Assembly (NCBI GenBank): GCA_026874595.1
Contig: CM049319.1
Span: 61,510,917 to 61,574,916 of the forward strand
Length of the DNA stretch: 64,000 bases
From: Sipunculus nudus
Lineage: Eukaryota; Annelida; Sipuncula; Golfingiida; Sipunculidae
Direction of reading: 5' to 3'
Shown here: positions 42,816 through 56,100 of the stretch, piece by piece
Position numbering within the stretch: the stretch's first letter is position 1
Layout of the letters: each line of letters begins with the position of its first letter
Notes under the pieces: model-generated
The model's database searches: none
The model's input: the letters and a program-made list of their open reading frames with translations, nothing else
What the model was told of the DNA's origin: nothing
Position numbers and translations under genes: made by a program

Positions 42816-42978
42816 GAAAGAAGCTACTTGCATTCTCTGGAGGGCGCTCCACATGCACAAATACTGATGATAACACAGATGTAAACCTTGAGTCCGTTAA
42901 TGACTAAGTTCCTTGTTTCTCTGTTTCTGAACACATGACCGTTGCCCACACATGACACCAACGTAACACCGACTTATA

Positions 42979-43440
42979 TTGAGTGGCTGGCGTTGTGGTA
43001 CAGTATATTCAGTCCTATATATTCACGGAGCACCTATAATCCACAATCTCTCGCTAAAGTATACCCGTTTGACACAGTTCACGTACCGGCACAGAAAACT
43101 CGCCACAGGTTTTTATAATAAATCGCCAGATTTACAAGTACTTCGGCAAAAATGCGATACTCGCTCTGAAGTCTTTTACAGAGATATCATAATGCCTTTC
43201 CCAGACACCGACTATTTACGCTTCCAGACATCATCTCTCAGCTCTCTCCACTGTGACACGCGCAGACCTGCCCCCGCGGACTGCTGTAGATATCGCCAGG
43301 CTATACCTCTCTGCTACGCTGGTCGGGCACTTTTCCCGAAAACACCCTCCTCGCGATTTATATATGCTTAATGACTCCACAATTCCAGTTCGTCTATAGC
43401 CATTCACCACTCCCAATTACGCCGACCGTCAAATAAAGTT
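42979..43440 (-). promoter_or_regulatory. TATA-containing conserved block of the repeat arm
   Basis: On the minus strand a TATATAAA sits upstream of a GC-richer stretch (GAAAAGTGCCCGACCAGCGT) that is kept in the other arm near 60,555-60,620. It may be the promoter of an element that has lost its genes. The overlapping open frames have no domain. Confidence 0.3.
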
Positions 43441-45118
43441 TGAATTCTAATAAGGATACGCCTTCAGAGACAAAAACCCACGGGAAACTAAACTACAGGT
43501 GGTATTCCTTTGAAATCTAGAACAAACCCTCATTACTATAGAGACGCCAAACAGGACGGCTCCGACGGACTTAGAATGTACCGAAATTAACATCAAATGA
43601 GACCCGTGTGCTCTCTAACCATTTAACTGCTTTGAATTTAACATCAAATGAGACACGTGTGTTTTTGTTTTACCAAAGATCTCATGCAAAATCCACACAT
43701 GATACACAATAATAATGCACTATAACAAATATGGTAAAAAAACTTATCAAAAGAATCATCTGGTCATATTCCCTACTAGAAAATGCAATACAATAACGAA
43801 GTCAACGATCTCTCGTGACACCGTGTACAAAACAAATGGCGTAAAAACTTACCTAAGAAAGATTCTATACAGCTGCATTGAGCCACAGACATGAGTGCGA
43901 CTAGGAAATAGTTTTCTCTTCTTTTGAACTGAATCATATTCTTCCCCGCGGGTTTGACCTGCGTCTGATGCGTGCGTCGGCTACAATATATAACTATACC
44001 CGAAAGTAACACATGTCTATAATAAGATGGCGAGAGACTAGTCGATTCTGTGGGTATACTCACTTTATTGACACCTGTAAACAGTTTTGCTGGCAACGAA
44101 ATGGACCCTATGATGTTACAACTTGAACGTTATTGATCGCTTAAATGTAGATGTATTTGGACTGTTCGTTAATTGCCAATATACATATGACATTAGCAGT
44201 ATTAGTAGTATTATTGAGGTTATGAATGAATATTAATATCATTTTTATATTTAAATTAATTGTAAACCAACCAAAAAATTGTTTTCCTTTGTGACACAGT
44301 CCATATGTCCCACATTACAGTTACATTGAACCTACACCTATGTTCTCCGTAACGATGAACATGATATTTAGACTACGTATCAATCACGCGTTTATTATTC
44401 TAACTGGATGTCTTCATGTTTTTTGACTGATCTGATTTTGTAATAAAAACACGAAGGTTACAATCAAGACTTAAAAATAATTTTGACCAGTTGTTCACTC
44501 ACTGTGCCCATTATTAAAGCCTATAGCTGATAGTTTAATAAAAAAATTCTACTTGATCAGTCAGAAGTAAGGATTGTTACAGTTTTCTTCCATTTGGCTC
44601 TTGAAGAAAAGAGAACATTTTTCTTGGAGTGCCTGAATATGGCGCATTACACAAGACAATTTTCAAAATGACACATCACTCCATGTATCTCAAAAATTTT
44701 CCATCTGTCTTGAAGTTGGCAAATTTTGATGCAAGGTTGATTTAGAGCAGTGAAGTTGATCTGCCAAAAGTTCTTGGTAATTTCTGGGTTTGATTCTGGT
44801 ATCTACATATTCATCAGATGCTGCTCTGCATGCTCAATTAGTACAGAATTAATGAAGCTGTTTTATCAAAACCAGTGGATCTCGGGGTCCGCTTTCTTCA
44901 GGCCCTCTTTCTTGGTTCCAATCTTGCTGTTAATGGTACATCCTGTGATGCTGTGTATAGTGGTGTGCGGACTTTGGATAGATTAGAATTTGTAACATGA
45001 TTGCAGGAAATTATAGACAACCGAAAATTCACTAGAAGTCCAAACCTAAAATGTTCTTTGAGAACGTTCTGTAAGAGCGTGTATGAACAGTCATCTCTGA
45101 GCAAATACACAGCCGACA

Positions 45119-45439
45119 ATACTAATATACACGGCTGGCAGGCTGGCAGCGCACAAAGATTAAAAACGATACAGCGTATAAATGCGGCACCTGCAGTCCA
45201 TCCAGGTGAAGCATATATACTATTTATATCAGCATGTAGGAATGGTATCTTTTGATGTGTATTTACACAGCAAAGTTGCTGCAGCAGCTTGTCGTCTGTG
45301 ATGCCAGGTGCCAATCGGTGCCATGAATAGTACCTTCATCTACATTATTGAAAGGAATCAAACCGCCTGTCTTACGTAAAAACTCTCAAAGATGATGGAC
45401 ATGCCAAATATCAGACCAACACCTTAACCACTCCTGAGA
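45119..45439. other. start of the spacer between the inverted arms, no feature
   Basis: No repeat or coding motif recognised. Confidence 0.4.
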
Positions 45440-47640
45440 TATGAGCAATTTTCGTCCAAACCACATGTATGGATAGATGCCACGAAAAAATGACTACAGA
45501 CGGCGCCACCAGTCTTGTTTACGAGATGCAGGTGATGTGGATCTATGAACATGCACAATTTCAACCCTATACATTGAAGGACCACTAAGACGAACAGATG
45601 GCAAAAGCACAGATGGACACTACGCAAAAAGTATTGTTAGGCACCATCATTCGCAATAGTGAGACGGAGAGATCCAAGATCTATGGACGTGCAAACTTTC
45701 AGCACAATACATTGAGCCACTCCTGAGATATGGACTGTTATCTAAAAGACATCCAGATTCATACTGCACAGAAAAGATTGCTGAGGATGCCATCTGTCTT
45801 TGTTAGGCACAACAACATGGGTGAATGAACAACTATACTAGGTTTCGGAAATATCAGTCCAAGTGTCTCAGAGTTCTCTGGAAACTAAAGCAGAGTTTTT
45901 GTGTCACATTTTTAATTATTCTAAGGGGTTCTTACAAGCCCCATAGCTCGGTGGATATGGGTAACAAAGACTGTATTTCAGACTTCCTTAGAGACTTTTC
46001 ATGGACCTCCTTTGATGTCAAGTTAGAATATTTAAAGTCAATGGTTACGATTTGTGCCCTGTTAACAGATGAAAGCTTCTTCGAAGGTATCAAATATAGA
46101 GAAAAAAATTGTAAAAATTAGATGGCGGCGCCTCCAGTTTGCAGGAACTGATGGAACATTTCATGATCAATATCCATGCAAAGAATCATGGTGATGCATG
46201 CATTAATATTCAGGTACTTGAGCTTTTGTCTCGAAATTTTAATTATTCTGAGGGGTACTTAAGTGCCCCATAGCTCGGAGGATGTGGGTAACAGAGACCT
46301 AATTTCAGGTTTCCAAAGAGACCTTTCCTGTGCCTCCCTGCATGTCATGAGAGAAGATTCTAGGTCAGGTAGTTACGAATTGTGCCCTGTAAACAGATGA
46401 CTGCATCTTAAGATGTCTCAAAATAGAGAAAAAATTCGTAAAAATCGAAAATATACAGGTGGAGCCACCAGCTGCAGAATCTGATGAAACATTCCATGAT
46501 CAATATCCATGCAAAGAATCATGGTGATCAATGCAATAATCGTTCAGATACTTGGATTCAAGGTCCAGGGGTCAACATTTTTGCCCTGTTAACAGATGAC
46601 AGTTTCTTTGAAGGTATCAAAAATAAAGATAAATATTCGTAAAAATAAGAAAAATACAGGTGGCGCCACCAGTTTGCGAGAACTGACGGAACACTCCATG
46701 ATCAGTATTCATGCAAAGAATCATGGTGATCAATGCATTAGTTATTCAGATACTCTAGCTTTCGTATCAAATTTTTAATTATTCTGGGGGTACTTACGAG
46801 ACCCATAGCTCGGAGAATATGGGTAACAGAGACCTAATATCGGATTTCCACAGAGGTTTTTGATTGACCTCAGTGCATGTCAAGTTAGAAGATTCCAGGT
46901 CCAGCGGTTACGATTTGTGCCTTGTTAAAGGTATCAAAAATAGAGGGGAAAAAATCGTTAAATTAGAAAAATACAGGTGGCGCCACCAGTGATGGAACAC
47001 TCCATGATTCAAATTCATGCAAAGAATCATGATTATCAAGGCAGTAATTATTCAGATACTAGAAATTTTGTCTAAAATTTTTAATTATTCTGAGGGGTAC
47101 TTTCGAGCCCCATAGCTCGGAGGATGTGAGTAACAGAGACCTAATTTCAGGTTTCCAAAGAGACTTTTTATGGGCCTCCCTGCATGTCAAGAGAAAAGAT
47201 TCTAGGTCTAGCATTTATGATTTGTGCCCTGATAACAGATGACTGCATCTTAAGAGGTCTCAAAAATAGAGAAAACAATTCGTAAAAATTGAAAAAATAC
47301 AGGTGACGCCACAAGACTGTAAAAACTGATGAAACATCCCATGATCAATATAAATGCAAAGAATCATGGTGATCAAGGCAGTATTTATTCAGATACTGAA
47401 GCTTTTGTATCAAATTTTTTATTATTCTGGAGGGTATTAACGAGACCCATAGCTCGGAGAGTATGGGTAACAGAGACCTAATTTCAGGTTTCCAAGGAGA
47501 TTTTTCATGGACCTCCCTGGATGTCACGTTAGAAAATTCCAGGTCCAGCGGTTACGATTTGTGCCCTGTTAACGGATGGCCGGACGACGGACAAAAGGTG
47601 ATCGCTATAGCTCAGAGGACTTTCGGTCAGCTGAAAGTAC
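45440..47640 (-). mobile_element. inverted copy of the 338-bp-period repeat element
   Basis: On the minus strand it starts with TTTCAGCTGACCGAAAGTCC and TGAGCTATAGCGATCACC (47,640-47,600) and then CCGTCGTCCG. Units follow with GGTGGCGCCACCTGTATTTT (for example 46,657-46,680 and 46,977-46,990), AGAGACCTAATTTCAGGTTTCC (plus sense) and ATTCTGAGGGGTACTT. At least five units are recognisable. The far end near 45,440 is degraded. Confidence 0.72.
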
Positions 47641-48160
47641 CCCTCAGCCTTAAAACTGAAAAAAAGGATTTCCCCCCGAATAAATCCGGAACATAGGCTA
47701 CGGGTAGGCCTATCAAGTTCTTCATCTAGAGTTATTCATGTGGTTATACAGCCTTTATTGTTTTTAAAACAAAATCAGAATCTTAGATATACAAGTATAC
47801 AATAGGGCCTACCTCAGTGGTTGCCATCTTGAAAGTTCAAAATGGTTGCCATGGAGACAAAGAAAAAAGTGCTAGCATTGGTTTTGCATTCATCACATTA
47901 TAACTATAAGCTTTCCAAAACAGTTAGAGTTTACCCAATCCCCCAAAAATTTGAACGAATCCATAAAAATTGGAACATTGCGAAAGGCTGACGTAGCCTA
48001 CCGGTAGGCCTAAAGGTATAACAACTAAAAAAGTCCTCGATTGAACATAAAGGTAAGAAACTGCGATATATTGCAGAAACCATCTCTTATTTTTTTTCAT
48101 GGGGAAACGTGTTGTTTAAATTTTCATTTATAATAATTAACCTCGCACTCCCTTCTAAAG
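47641..48160. other. non-coding stretch
   Basis: A CCGGTAGGCCTA-like word occurs twice (47,701 and 48,000). Nothing else was recognised. Confidence 0.4.
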
Positions 48161-48407
48161 CACGTGCTTCTGGCGCCAAACTGCTGAGCTGTTCATAAGA
48201 TGAAACTGCTCAAAGGATTGTGGGTAACTGATTTCGTCTGCGTCACCGATCACTTCCGGCTGCTACTGGTTAAAAAAAGAACCCTAATTTTTTCTTTTAT
48301 TCCAAGTATTGATAAAAGTAGTTAAATAACACTTTGGATAAGTGAACACCAAAGAAGACTGCATAAATCAAACATATGTTCATTTAATCCAGAGAAAGTG
48401 TGCAGCA
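48161..48407 (+). promoter_or_regulatory. promoter-like block with E2F- and ETS-type sites
   Basis: A locally GC- and CpG-richer patch in AT-rich surroundings contains CACGTG-type (CACGTGCTT), TGGCGCCAAA (E2F-like) and CACTTCCGG (ETS-like) words within about 100 bp. It is followed by an ATG frame that ends at a splice donor. Motif matches alone are weak evidence. Confidence 0.35.
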
Positions 48408-48490
48408 ATGCGAATTTCGCCATTTTCTGTTTGGAGTCTGATGGACTGCGCTCGAGAAGTCCTCGATTTACCACTCGAACTGAGGTGTTG
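48408..48490 (+). CDS. possible first coding exon of an unknown gene
   Basis: ATG at 48,408 opens MRISPFSVWSLMDCAREVLD then LPLELRC up to a good donor (TTG|GTGAGT at 48,491). It lies just after the promoter-like block. No later exon could be linked, and I do not recognise the protein. It may be a chance frame or a 5' fragment. Confidence 0.3.
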
Positions 48491-50108
48491 GTGAGTTGCA
48501 TTGCCTCTTCATTTCTTCTAAAAGTTAACTTTTCCTGTTCACTGTTCTTATATTGTTGCTTATCAAATTTGTGATGTTCGGTTCAAATCGGGTACAAACT
48601 GCACAGCAACTGACGAGGCGACAAAAAGCAGGTTGTGATAAGCAAGTGCTGCCCTCTTTTAGTGGTCTTGGTGACTAAACGAAGTGTTACAGTTGGATAT
48701 CGTTTTCAGCAGTACAGGACACAGCAAATAATACAGAGTGAATAATAATACAGAGATGGACCATATTGTGTGAAAACGCTAGGACAATAACATATAAGTA
48801 ATAATTATCAAGAAGTGACCCAGAAAAGAAACGAATTTAACCAAAATCTACACTATATAAAAGCAATTTTAACTACTCCAGTTAAATTTGAGGTTGAATT
48901 AAGCATTAAATTGCTATGCTACACTCTTGATGGAGTAATCTGTCATTCAGCTTTGTTGAATTACCTATAAACGTGAAAAACCGTTTATTACAAACGATAT
49001 ATATCGTGTTTACAGGGATTCAAGGCTGAAGCCCAAGTGTACAGGATAATTGGCACAATGTTTAAATGAAAAGTTGTAACTGTGTAATTTATCCATTTCG
49101 TGACAGCAGTACTGTAACTTATTTCGTAAAAGAGAACAGGGCAGGGGTCAATTACATCCAGATATAATTAAATACAATTACAGTTACTTTCATAATGCAA
49201 AATTACAATAAAAGTTACAATACGGGATATCACTAATGCAGCTTCTCGTGTAGATGGAGGCTAAAAACGACTGGCTGGCGCAGCCAGAAGCTTGTTTGTG
49301 CAGACAAGTGTGATTCAGCCAGACACTCATAAACACGGAAGAAACTGACAGTCCCCATTTTGTTAGCTTATACGCACCATTGAATCTCTTTTACTTATAT
49401 GATCACTGAATAAATACGAGGTTACAATTGTTTCATACCATAATGTATCATAATTCAAGGAAATTTGCAAAATATGACGTTTATCAATAACTAAAGACCC
49501 TGTGTACGTTTCCCTTATATCATCCGCTACAAGGCAGTAGATTCAAGATCAAATTCTAATGCAAACCGTGCCGAATGCAGATTTTTTTATGTCTTTTCTT
49601 GTTTTGTATTATGGTTTAACACGGCAAAATAAATATGATGAATAATAAGTATCAGGATGGTCGGCAATTAAAAACACTATTTCCAGTGCCCATACTGCTG
49701 TGTTAAATGAATGTGCTGGTCAGGTTGGACGCTAGGGGGCACTAGTTGTTTGCCTGCAGTTTTTCAAGCAGGCAGTCATTTACTGACGCCACACACAAGA
49801 GTATCATTATTAGCGATATCCCGTATTATTTGCAAATATTATTAATAACAATAACAATGTAAATTAATTTAATTACTTCTCAATACTTTAAATTACTTAT
49901 TGTAAGTTAAAATACTGGGACAATAAACACAAAATATACACACTCTCTCTAGATTCCCTGGGGTTCTACATCTGTCAAACAGTAACACAAGTGTCCTGAG
50001 TTGAGCTCAGTGAGTACTGAAACCTCATGTAGAGCAAAACACTACTCAGGTGCATGCAGACCCCACTAATTCAAGTTTGTCTGTCTGACTTCAAGCAGAA
50101 CATTTGAT
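48491..50108. other. non-coding stretch, possible intron
   Basis: AT-rich, with poly(A/T)-rich repeats near 49,090-49,230 and 49,830-49,930. No protein motif. Confidence 0.4.
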
Positions 50109-51215
50109 TTAAAGGGACATAATCAGGAGCAATATTATGCCTATTCTTTCACACAATCATTTCATTTTTTCTGAATGCAAAAGTTTCCCATCAAAACCAT
50201 CCAACCACAGAGTTTCATTACATTGTATACAGCTTTTTATATGCCTTTCATATGATGGGATTATTATGGTAAACCCACTGTCCGTCTGTTAACTTTTAGT
50301 TTCACCCTAATAACTTTTTTGGGGCTACAATTGATTTTCACCAAACTCGCCATAACTGCTTACCACCATATTATCTCACCTGAGTTTGATTAATGGCAAA
50401 ATCCACGCATATTTAATAAGGTGATGGGTCACTGGGCTACTTTGTGCTGTCACTAAGATAAATTACGAAGAATTAAGGAATTTGATCAAAACCATCAGAA
50501 ATGTTAATCAATAAAATTTCTTGCCTAAGATTGATTTTCTGCAAAATCCATGTATATTTGATGAGGTCAGAGGCACCATGGTTACTTAACAAAAATCCTA
50601 TGGATTCTCATGAAACTCAATATACATATTTACCATTACAGTTTTTCACCTCAATTAAATTCTCAGCAGATTTTATGCATATTTAATGAGGTCAGAGGTA
50701 ACCTGATACACAAGGGCGTATTACACATGTTTGCAATACTCTTGTTAACATCTTGTCATGGTTTTGTGTTTTAGTTAACACAGCTTGTCCACCTGTGTCT
50801 GTTTACTATAACAAGACTGCATGCCAGGAGGTCTGATTGTGAGCCACAGCATGCAATGTTTCAGCCAGCAGGAACATGTATTACATTGTATTGGCCAAGT
50901 CAGTCAGGGCATGTCCTGATTGACACAAAATGTTGACAAATAGTTAAAGCAGGTAATATAATTTGCATATGTGTGGAAGTTGAGAGGTTACTAGTAATAT
51001 ATAGTTATTTGAAAAACCCTGCTTTGTCTGATTGTACCAGATGACCTTGTTGAATATGTTTGGGCTATTTTGGTGGGTACCCCATATGTTATAAACATGG
51101 GGATGTAAACAAAATGAACAATCTGTGTGCAATAAGCGTTTTCTGGCCAAACTTTATTGAAGGTTTCAGGGATTATTTTTATTTAGTATCAAGATTTGAG
51201 AATAGGCCCCTTTAA
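50109..51215. mobile_element. longer TTAA-flanked element (1.1 kb)
   Basis: It starts TTAAAGGGACATAATCAGGA (then GCAATATTATGCC), matching the end of the 39,524-40,029 and 63,947 copies. It ends AGAATAGGCCCCTTTAA. Inside lies a diverged tandem repeat (CAAAATCCACGCATATTTAA at about 50,397, related words at 50,540 and 50,665). Non-coding. Confidence 0.5.
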
Positions 51216-51424
51216 GAAGTGGTTAAAGGTGGCATTCATTCAGTAATTCCTTCCACTTAATTCAGGTCAATGAATTGAGGAACAAATTAGCTACATGGAA
51301 CATGGGTGTCAGAACAAGCAACCCTTTGTTTCATTTAAGCAATCACACAAGTAACATAGTGCATGCCTGATTACATATGGGCTGTTGATGCTTGAATTAT
51401 AACCTGTTTAAAATTGTTCACCAG

Positions 51425-52265
51425 TTTCCAAAATTGCAATTGGGATAATACAGGCAACACTACAAAGTCTGTATAGTTTGTATGACTTGCATAGTCATGA
51501 CCAAAAAGGGGGAAATCCAGGACTTTTAGAAGTCAAGGATTTTACACTGAGTCATACCCTAAAGAAAAGATCCACAGCTTCAAGGGAAGTGTTAGCCCTG
51601 AAAATTCATAAAGACACTACCAAAAAAGTTATTTATCCTGATAAATGGGGTGCCACACTCTAGTCGCCCCACATTTCATGCCAAACTCCTTCACCAACTT
51701 CTCAGTTTGCAATTGGGATATCACAGATTACACTGCAGTATAGTTTTTATGACTTGCATGATGATGAAAGCAAAGATCTCTGTGTCTTCATTAAAAATAA
51801 AGGTTCTTGACTGCTTGCTTGTTACTCAGACCCTCATCACAGAGTAGTTGTGATTGCTGTTGCTCTGTTGGTTGTCTGATTTCCTTTCTTGACTGCTATG
51901 CTAGGCGTTCTGGAGCTAACCTGGGAAGGCATCTTTTCTTGCAACTCTTGGCTTGGTGTGGCACCTACAGATATCTTCACAGACTTATTTTCTGTTTCTT
52001 CTTACAGCATTTTGAGGCTTAAACCTGAAACAATCTATTCCTGAACTGGCTCGAGAACTGACTTTTTGTTCATTTGTGGTAACGTCTAAAACAAGGGATA
52101 AATTCAGGATTTTAGGAAGAGACAGATTTACACAAAGGGAGTAATACCCGAAAGAATGGTAAACAGGGGAGGGGTAAGCCATTAAAAATTCATTTGAGAA
52201 AACAATTCCAAAAAGGAATTTATCCTCATAAACAGGGTATCACCAACTCTAGATCCCTGCCCCCT
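51425..52265 (+). repeat. diverged tandem duplication
   Basis: Two blocks (about 51,425-51,662 and 51,695-52,256) share TTGCAATTGGGATA, TATAGTTT…ATGACTTGCAT, AAAAATTCAT and TTTATCCT…ATAAA…GGGT…CACTCTAG-like words in the same order. Short open frames here have no domain. Confidence 0.45.
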
Positions 52266-52429
52266 TCCATCTGTTCCTCCGGCTCTAAGAACAGATTATA
52301 TCATACAGAATAAAGTTTAGCATAGCTTAGAACTGTGGTTTGCTTATTTATATGTGAGTATCTATGTTTCACGTTGACTGCAATTTATCATTGCCCAGAC
52401 ACAAGAGTACCTATGTCTAAAGTTACCCT

Positions 52430-55012
52430 TTTTAGCTCAGCTGACTATAAGTCATCTGAGCTATAGTCGTGGTCCATTGTCCGTCGTCCATTTGTCTGTC
52501 TGTCCCTCCATCCGTCCGTCCGTCCGTAGATGTGGCACGTTTTGAAACCGTAAGACCTAGGAATCCAAAATTCAGCATAATGTTAGATGTCCCCAAGATC
52601 TCATACCAAGCCGAAAACTGGGTCTCTGCGACTTTGTTCCTTTGAGAAATTAAGGAAAAACCTCAATTTTTTTTATTAAAAACCAATTTTCATAAGTGCA
52701 TATCAAAACCACTCGTCTGTTTTTTCTCATATTAACCATAAATAATCCTCTATATAGTTCTTATGTACATGCCAGAAATTAGGTCTGTATTATATAATTT
52801 AAAAAAGTTATAGGCCCAAACATAATGAACTTTGTAAAAAAATCAGGAAAGATGTTTGGTCACTTAAGACCAAAAGTGTAAAAGGTATGGACTTTTTCTC
52901 AGTAATACAACTTAAATTAATCAAAATTTAATTGTATACCAAAAATTAGAACAAAATCTTTTAAAATTTTTTAAAATATTAGCAAAAATAAAAAATTGGT
53001 ACCTTAAATTTTGCCCAACTTTGACCATGGCATGTTTTTTTCCCTGTAACTGCTGTGGATTTATTTTTCAAAGCATGTTTTTATTAGCGTTTCAACTGTT
53101 AACACCAAAAATTTGAAACCAGTTGATCAAAAACTGTAGATTTTATTCAAGTTTTCAAGCACCATGTCTCATATTGTTTACATCAAGCTTGTGTTATGCA
53201 GTTTGCTAGAGCTCAGCTCATGAGCTTCAGCTGTAAGTTCCTTAAATTTGGCAAACAGTTACATGTCTCCAAAATCCCCTATCATGCCAAGAATTTGGTC
53301 ACTAGGACTTAATTCCTTCGAGATATTAATGAAAAACTTCATTTTTTCCATCAAAAACCCATTGTTACACTTTAAGACTGCCTAATATCAAAACTACTGA
53401 TCTGACTTTGATCATATATAATATACATATTTTCCTATACATTCGCTATGCACATGCCAGAAATGATGTCAGTATTGCGTATTTTTTTTAAGTTATGGGC
53501 CCAAACATAATGCACTTTTTAAAAAATAAAGAAATATATTTACTCACCTAAGATGAGAATTGCTGAAGCTGGAGACTTTTTTTTCAGGAATATAACTTTA
53601 TTTAATCAAGTTTCAATTGTTTACCCAAAATTTGATCTGAATTTTGCAAAGTTATTAGCATAAATAAAAAATCAATACCGTAAATTTTGTCCAACTTTGG
53701 CAATGGCATGTTTTTTACCTGTAAGCACTGTTGATTTAATATTCACAGCATATTTACAAAAGGATTTAATCTTTTAAAATCTGAAATTTCAAAGGAATTG
53801 ATTGAAAAGAGTAGCTTTTATTCAAGTTTTCATACACCATGTCAAGTGTTGTTTACATCTAGCCCACATAGTAGTACAGCCTTCACTTGCATTATGTAAC
53901 CCACCCCAGGCAAGCTAGCTTGCCTTGGCTCAGCTTGGCCATTACCAGCAGGCTTCCCCTCTGCCCTGCACCCCCCCCCCCCCCTAGATGGTGCATTAAC
54001 TAGATGAATGTTATAATTTTCTGTATTTCATTTTATTCTTGGCTATGCAGTGCTACATTTTAGATTTTGTATTTACCACCAGGGTTACAATGATTAAAGT
54101 GCACATTTAATTGTGTCCACAAAGTGGTGTATTGCTATGAAAGTGTCGATGTTCATCAGATAAGTAATTCCTTACTTGAGAAGAGTTAAAACTTCACCAG
54201 GTGTGACATTTACTATTTATTCCAGAAAAAAAATTATAGCTTAGATTTTAATTAGCACAATGATATTGTTTGTCCCTCATTCAACCAACAGTGTGTATAC
54301 TTTATTTGAAAAGATGTTTTTATTTTACCAAATTTGCTGAATCTTTTATTTTATTTCGGTGAATAAGATTAAGCATGTACTGAAAACTCCCATGTGCAAA
54401 ACTTTTTAATAGTGATTCAAGGAATAGTGATTCTTGTAGATGCCATGTTGTGGCATTATTTTCCTATAAATTCAGTTTAAACATTTGTGATTTAAAAATA
54501 ATAAAAATATATGTGTATGCATAATATGACCCAATATGAGCTACACTCTGGATATATAATGATTGCAACTTACATTTCTAATATTTTAACTTATATTTTC
54601 AGTGTTTTTAATACAAATTTATAAAACTTGTAATAAAAAAAAATTAATCAGATAAAAACTATTTTAATGGAAAAAGTGGATATGCTTAAATAATAGGCTT
54701 ATATATAAACTTAAATGCATTATTCCCTTGAAAGTGAAATATAGGTATTAGTCCATTCTGTCCACTGGCCTGTCCATCTGTAAATTTTTCATATGTATCA
54801 CAGTATCTCAAAACTTTTACTGTTTTTCTTCATGACAGTCTTGTCAGGGTATTAGTTTGCAGTCATATATTTAGAACTTTACTATAACCAAGTGGGAGGG
54901 CCCCTTTCCTCTTAGCTTCTCATATGCTTATATAAATGAAAAACATTAATATTTTGCATTTGCAAAAATTTCAAACTTAAGCTGAGCTCCGTGACCCATA
55001 GGTCCCTTGTTA
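52430..55012 (+). mobile_element. AGCTCAGCTGA-type element, second subfamily
   Basis: The left end is TTTTTAGCTCAGCTGACTAT followed by AAGTCATCTGAGCTATAG and CCGT runs (52,431-52,528). The right end is GCTGAGCTCCGTGACCCATA then GGTCCCTTGTTAC. It is internally a tandem pair of about 670 bp (from about 52,545 and 53,220; shared words include AAGTTATGGGCCCAAACATA-like and TGGCATGTTTTTT). The same terminal structure as 9,321-12,745 with different internal units. Non-coding. Confidence 0.65.
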
Positions 55013-55729
55013 CTTACCAATCTCTACATTTTTTTCATTTAAAGAATGCAGCTTATCAAGTAAACTGTTCAATTTATTTAACTCAGTGCTTAAAACCAAT
55101 GTAATAGGGATCTCATGGAACTGTATGAACTCAGTTGTACTTTCCCCTGAGGCAAGTACCATGGTACATTCATAGATACATGCAAGAAACACAGAAAGAA
55201 AAGTCTTCTCTCAGTAAATTCAAAAGTAAATTTCATTAAGTTCACACAGGATGCTTGAAAATGAAAGAACCAAGAAACAGGCTTCATAACCCAGTATAGT
55301 TTATCAGAGGTCATCAGATACTTATCCCAGATACTTCCCTGCATAATCAAATAAAAGTCTCAGATATCTGGATTAACTGAGTGCATATCCTGTTCAGAAC
55401 ATTGATCTAGAAACACTCTTTTATGGGGGAAAAGTGGGTTTATTATACCATAATTTTAAGTTTGATGTGTATCAATTAGAAAACTGCTTGCAAGGGAATA
55501 TTGTAGGCTCTGGAGTGTGTTTGGCCAATGCCCAGGGGGCCATTTGAAACAAGCATACCCTATCATGAATGGTTAAAGGGCAGTGATTGTTCTCATTTTT
55601 TTTTCAAACACTATGTAATTTTTCTGTGGACAGTCAGTGCAATGAATTAAAGAGAGATAACAATCAATAAATGAATAAGGAATGAGAAAACTTTTCACTT
55701 AAAAAAATCCATTCAAAAGAATTTCCATC
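55013..55729. other. non-coding stretch
   Basis: No exon or repeat recognised. Short open frames on the minus strand lack domains. Confidence 0.4.
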
Positions 55730-56100
55730 TTAGCTGACTTTTGGTCATGCTGAGCTATAGTGATCACTCTTAGACCAACATCTGGCCGCCTCTACCAGCT
55801 GTTTGTTAAGTTCTCAGCTATGCTTTCACTGATCCAGTGTCCACTTCATATGTTCATTGATCCTCACTAGTTTCATCAGTTCCAGAAGACTGGTGGTATC
55901 ACTTGTATTAATCTTTAGCCCAGCTAACTTTCATGCAGTCATGCTGTGCTGTTGCGCTCATCCTTTTGTCAGCCTGCCATCTTGCCAGCCATTAGTAGGG
56001 CAAAAATTGGAGAAATTTGACCTAGAAACTTCCTGTTTGATCAGTCTTCTCAGAGATCCCAGGAAAATCTGCTAAGAAACTAGGTCACCGTGGCCTAAAT
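55730..56100 (+). repeat. truncated relative of the 338-bp-period repeat
   Basis: It shares CTGAGCTATAGTGATCACTC, CAGAAGACTGGTGG…CACTTGTAT and a second AGCCCAGCTAACTTTCATGC copy. It is degraded and lacks clear ends. Confidence 0.5.

Larger units (their letters stand above)
39977..45118 (+). repeat. left arm of a large inverted repeat
   Basis: Reverse-complementary to 58,195-64,000. Matching landmarks: 39,977-40,025 with 63,952-64,000; the CCCAGAT end with 63,295; the TTAA MITEs at 41,456-41,884 and 42,347-42,815 with 62,175-62,602 and 61,245-61,712; the GTGCCCGACCAGCGTAGCAG block (minus here) with 60,590; inner end 45,118 with 58,195. A chance frame at 42,041-42,334 differs from its partner in 3 of 97 residues, so the arms are close copies. 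The outer limit probably extends left to at least 38,203, but its partner is outside the window. Confidence 0.88.

Noticed and set aside
42979-43371. 130-codon open frame, with a partner at 60,522-60,848
   Set aside because: Both strands are open in both arms and neither shows a domain. Conservation is explained by the arm duplication.
46100-47600. CRISPR-like regular array
   Set aside because: The units are ~300-340 bp imperfect repeats of a eukaryotic element, with no short repeat-spacer pattern.
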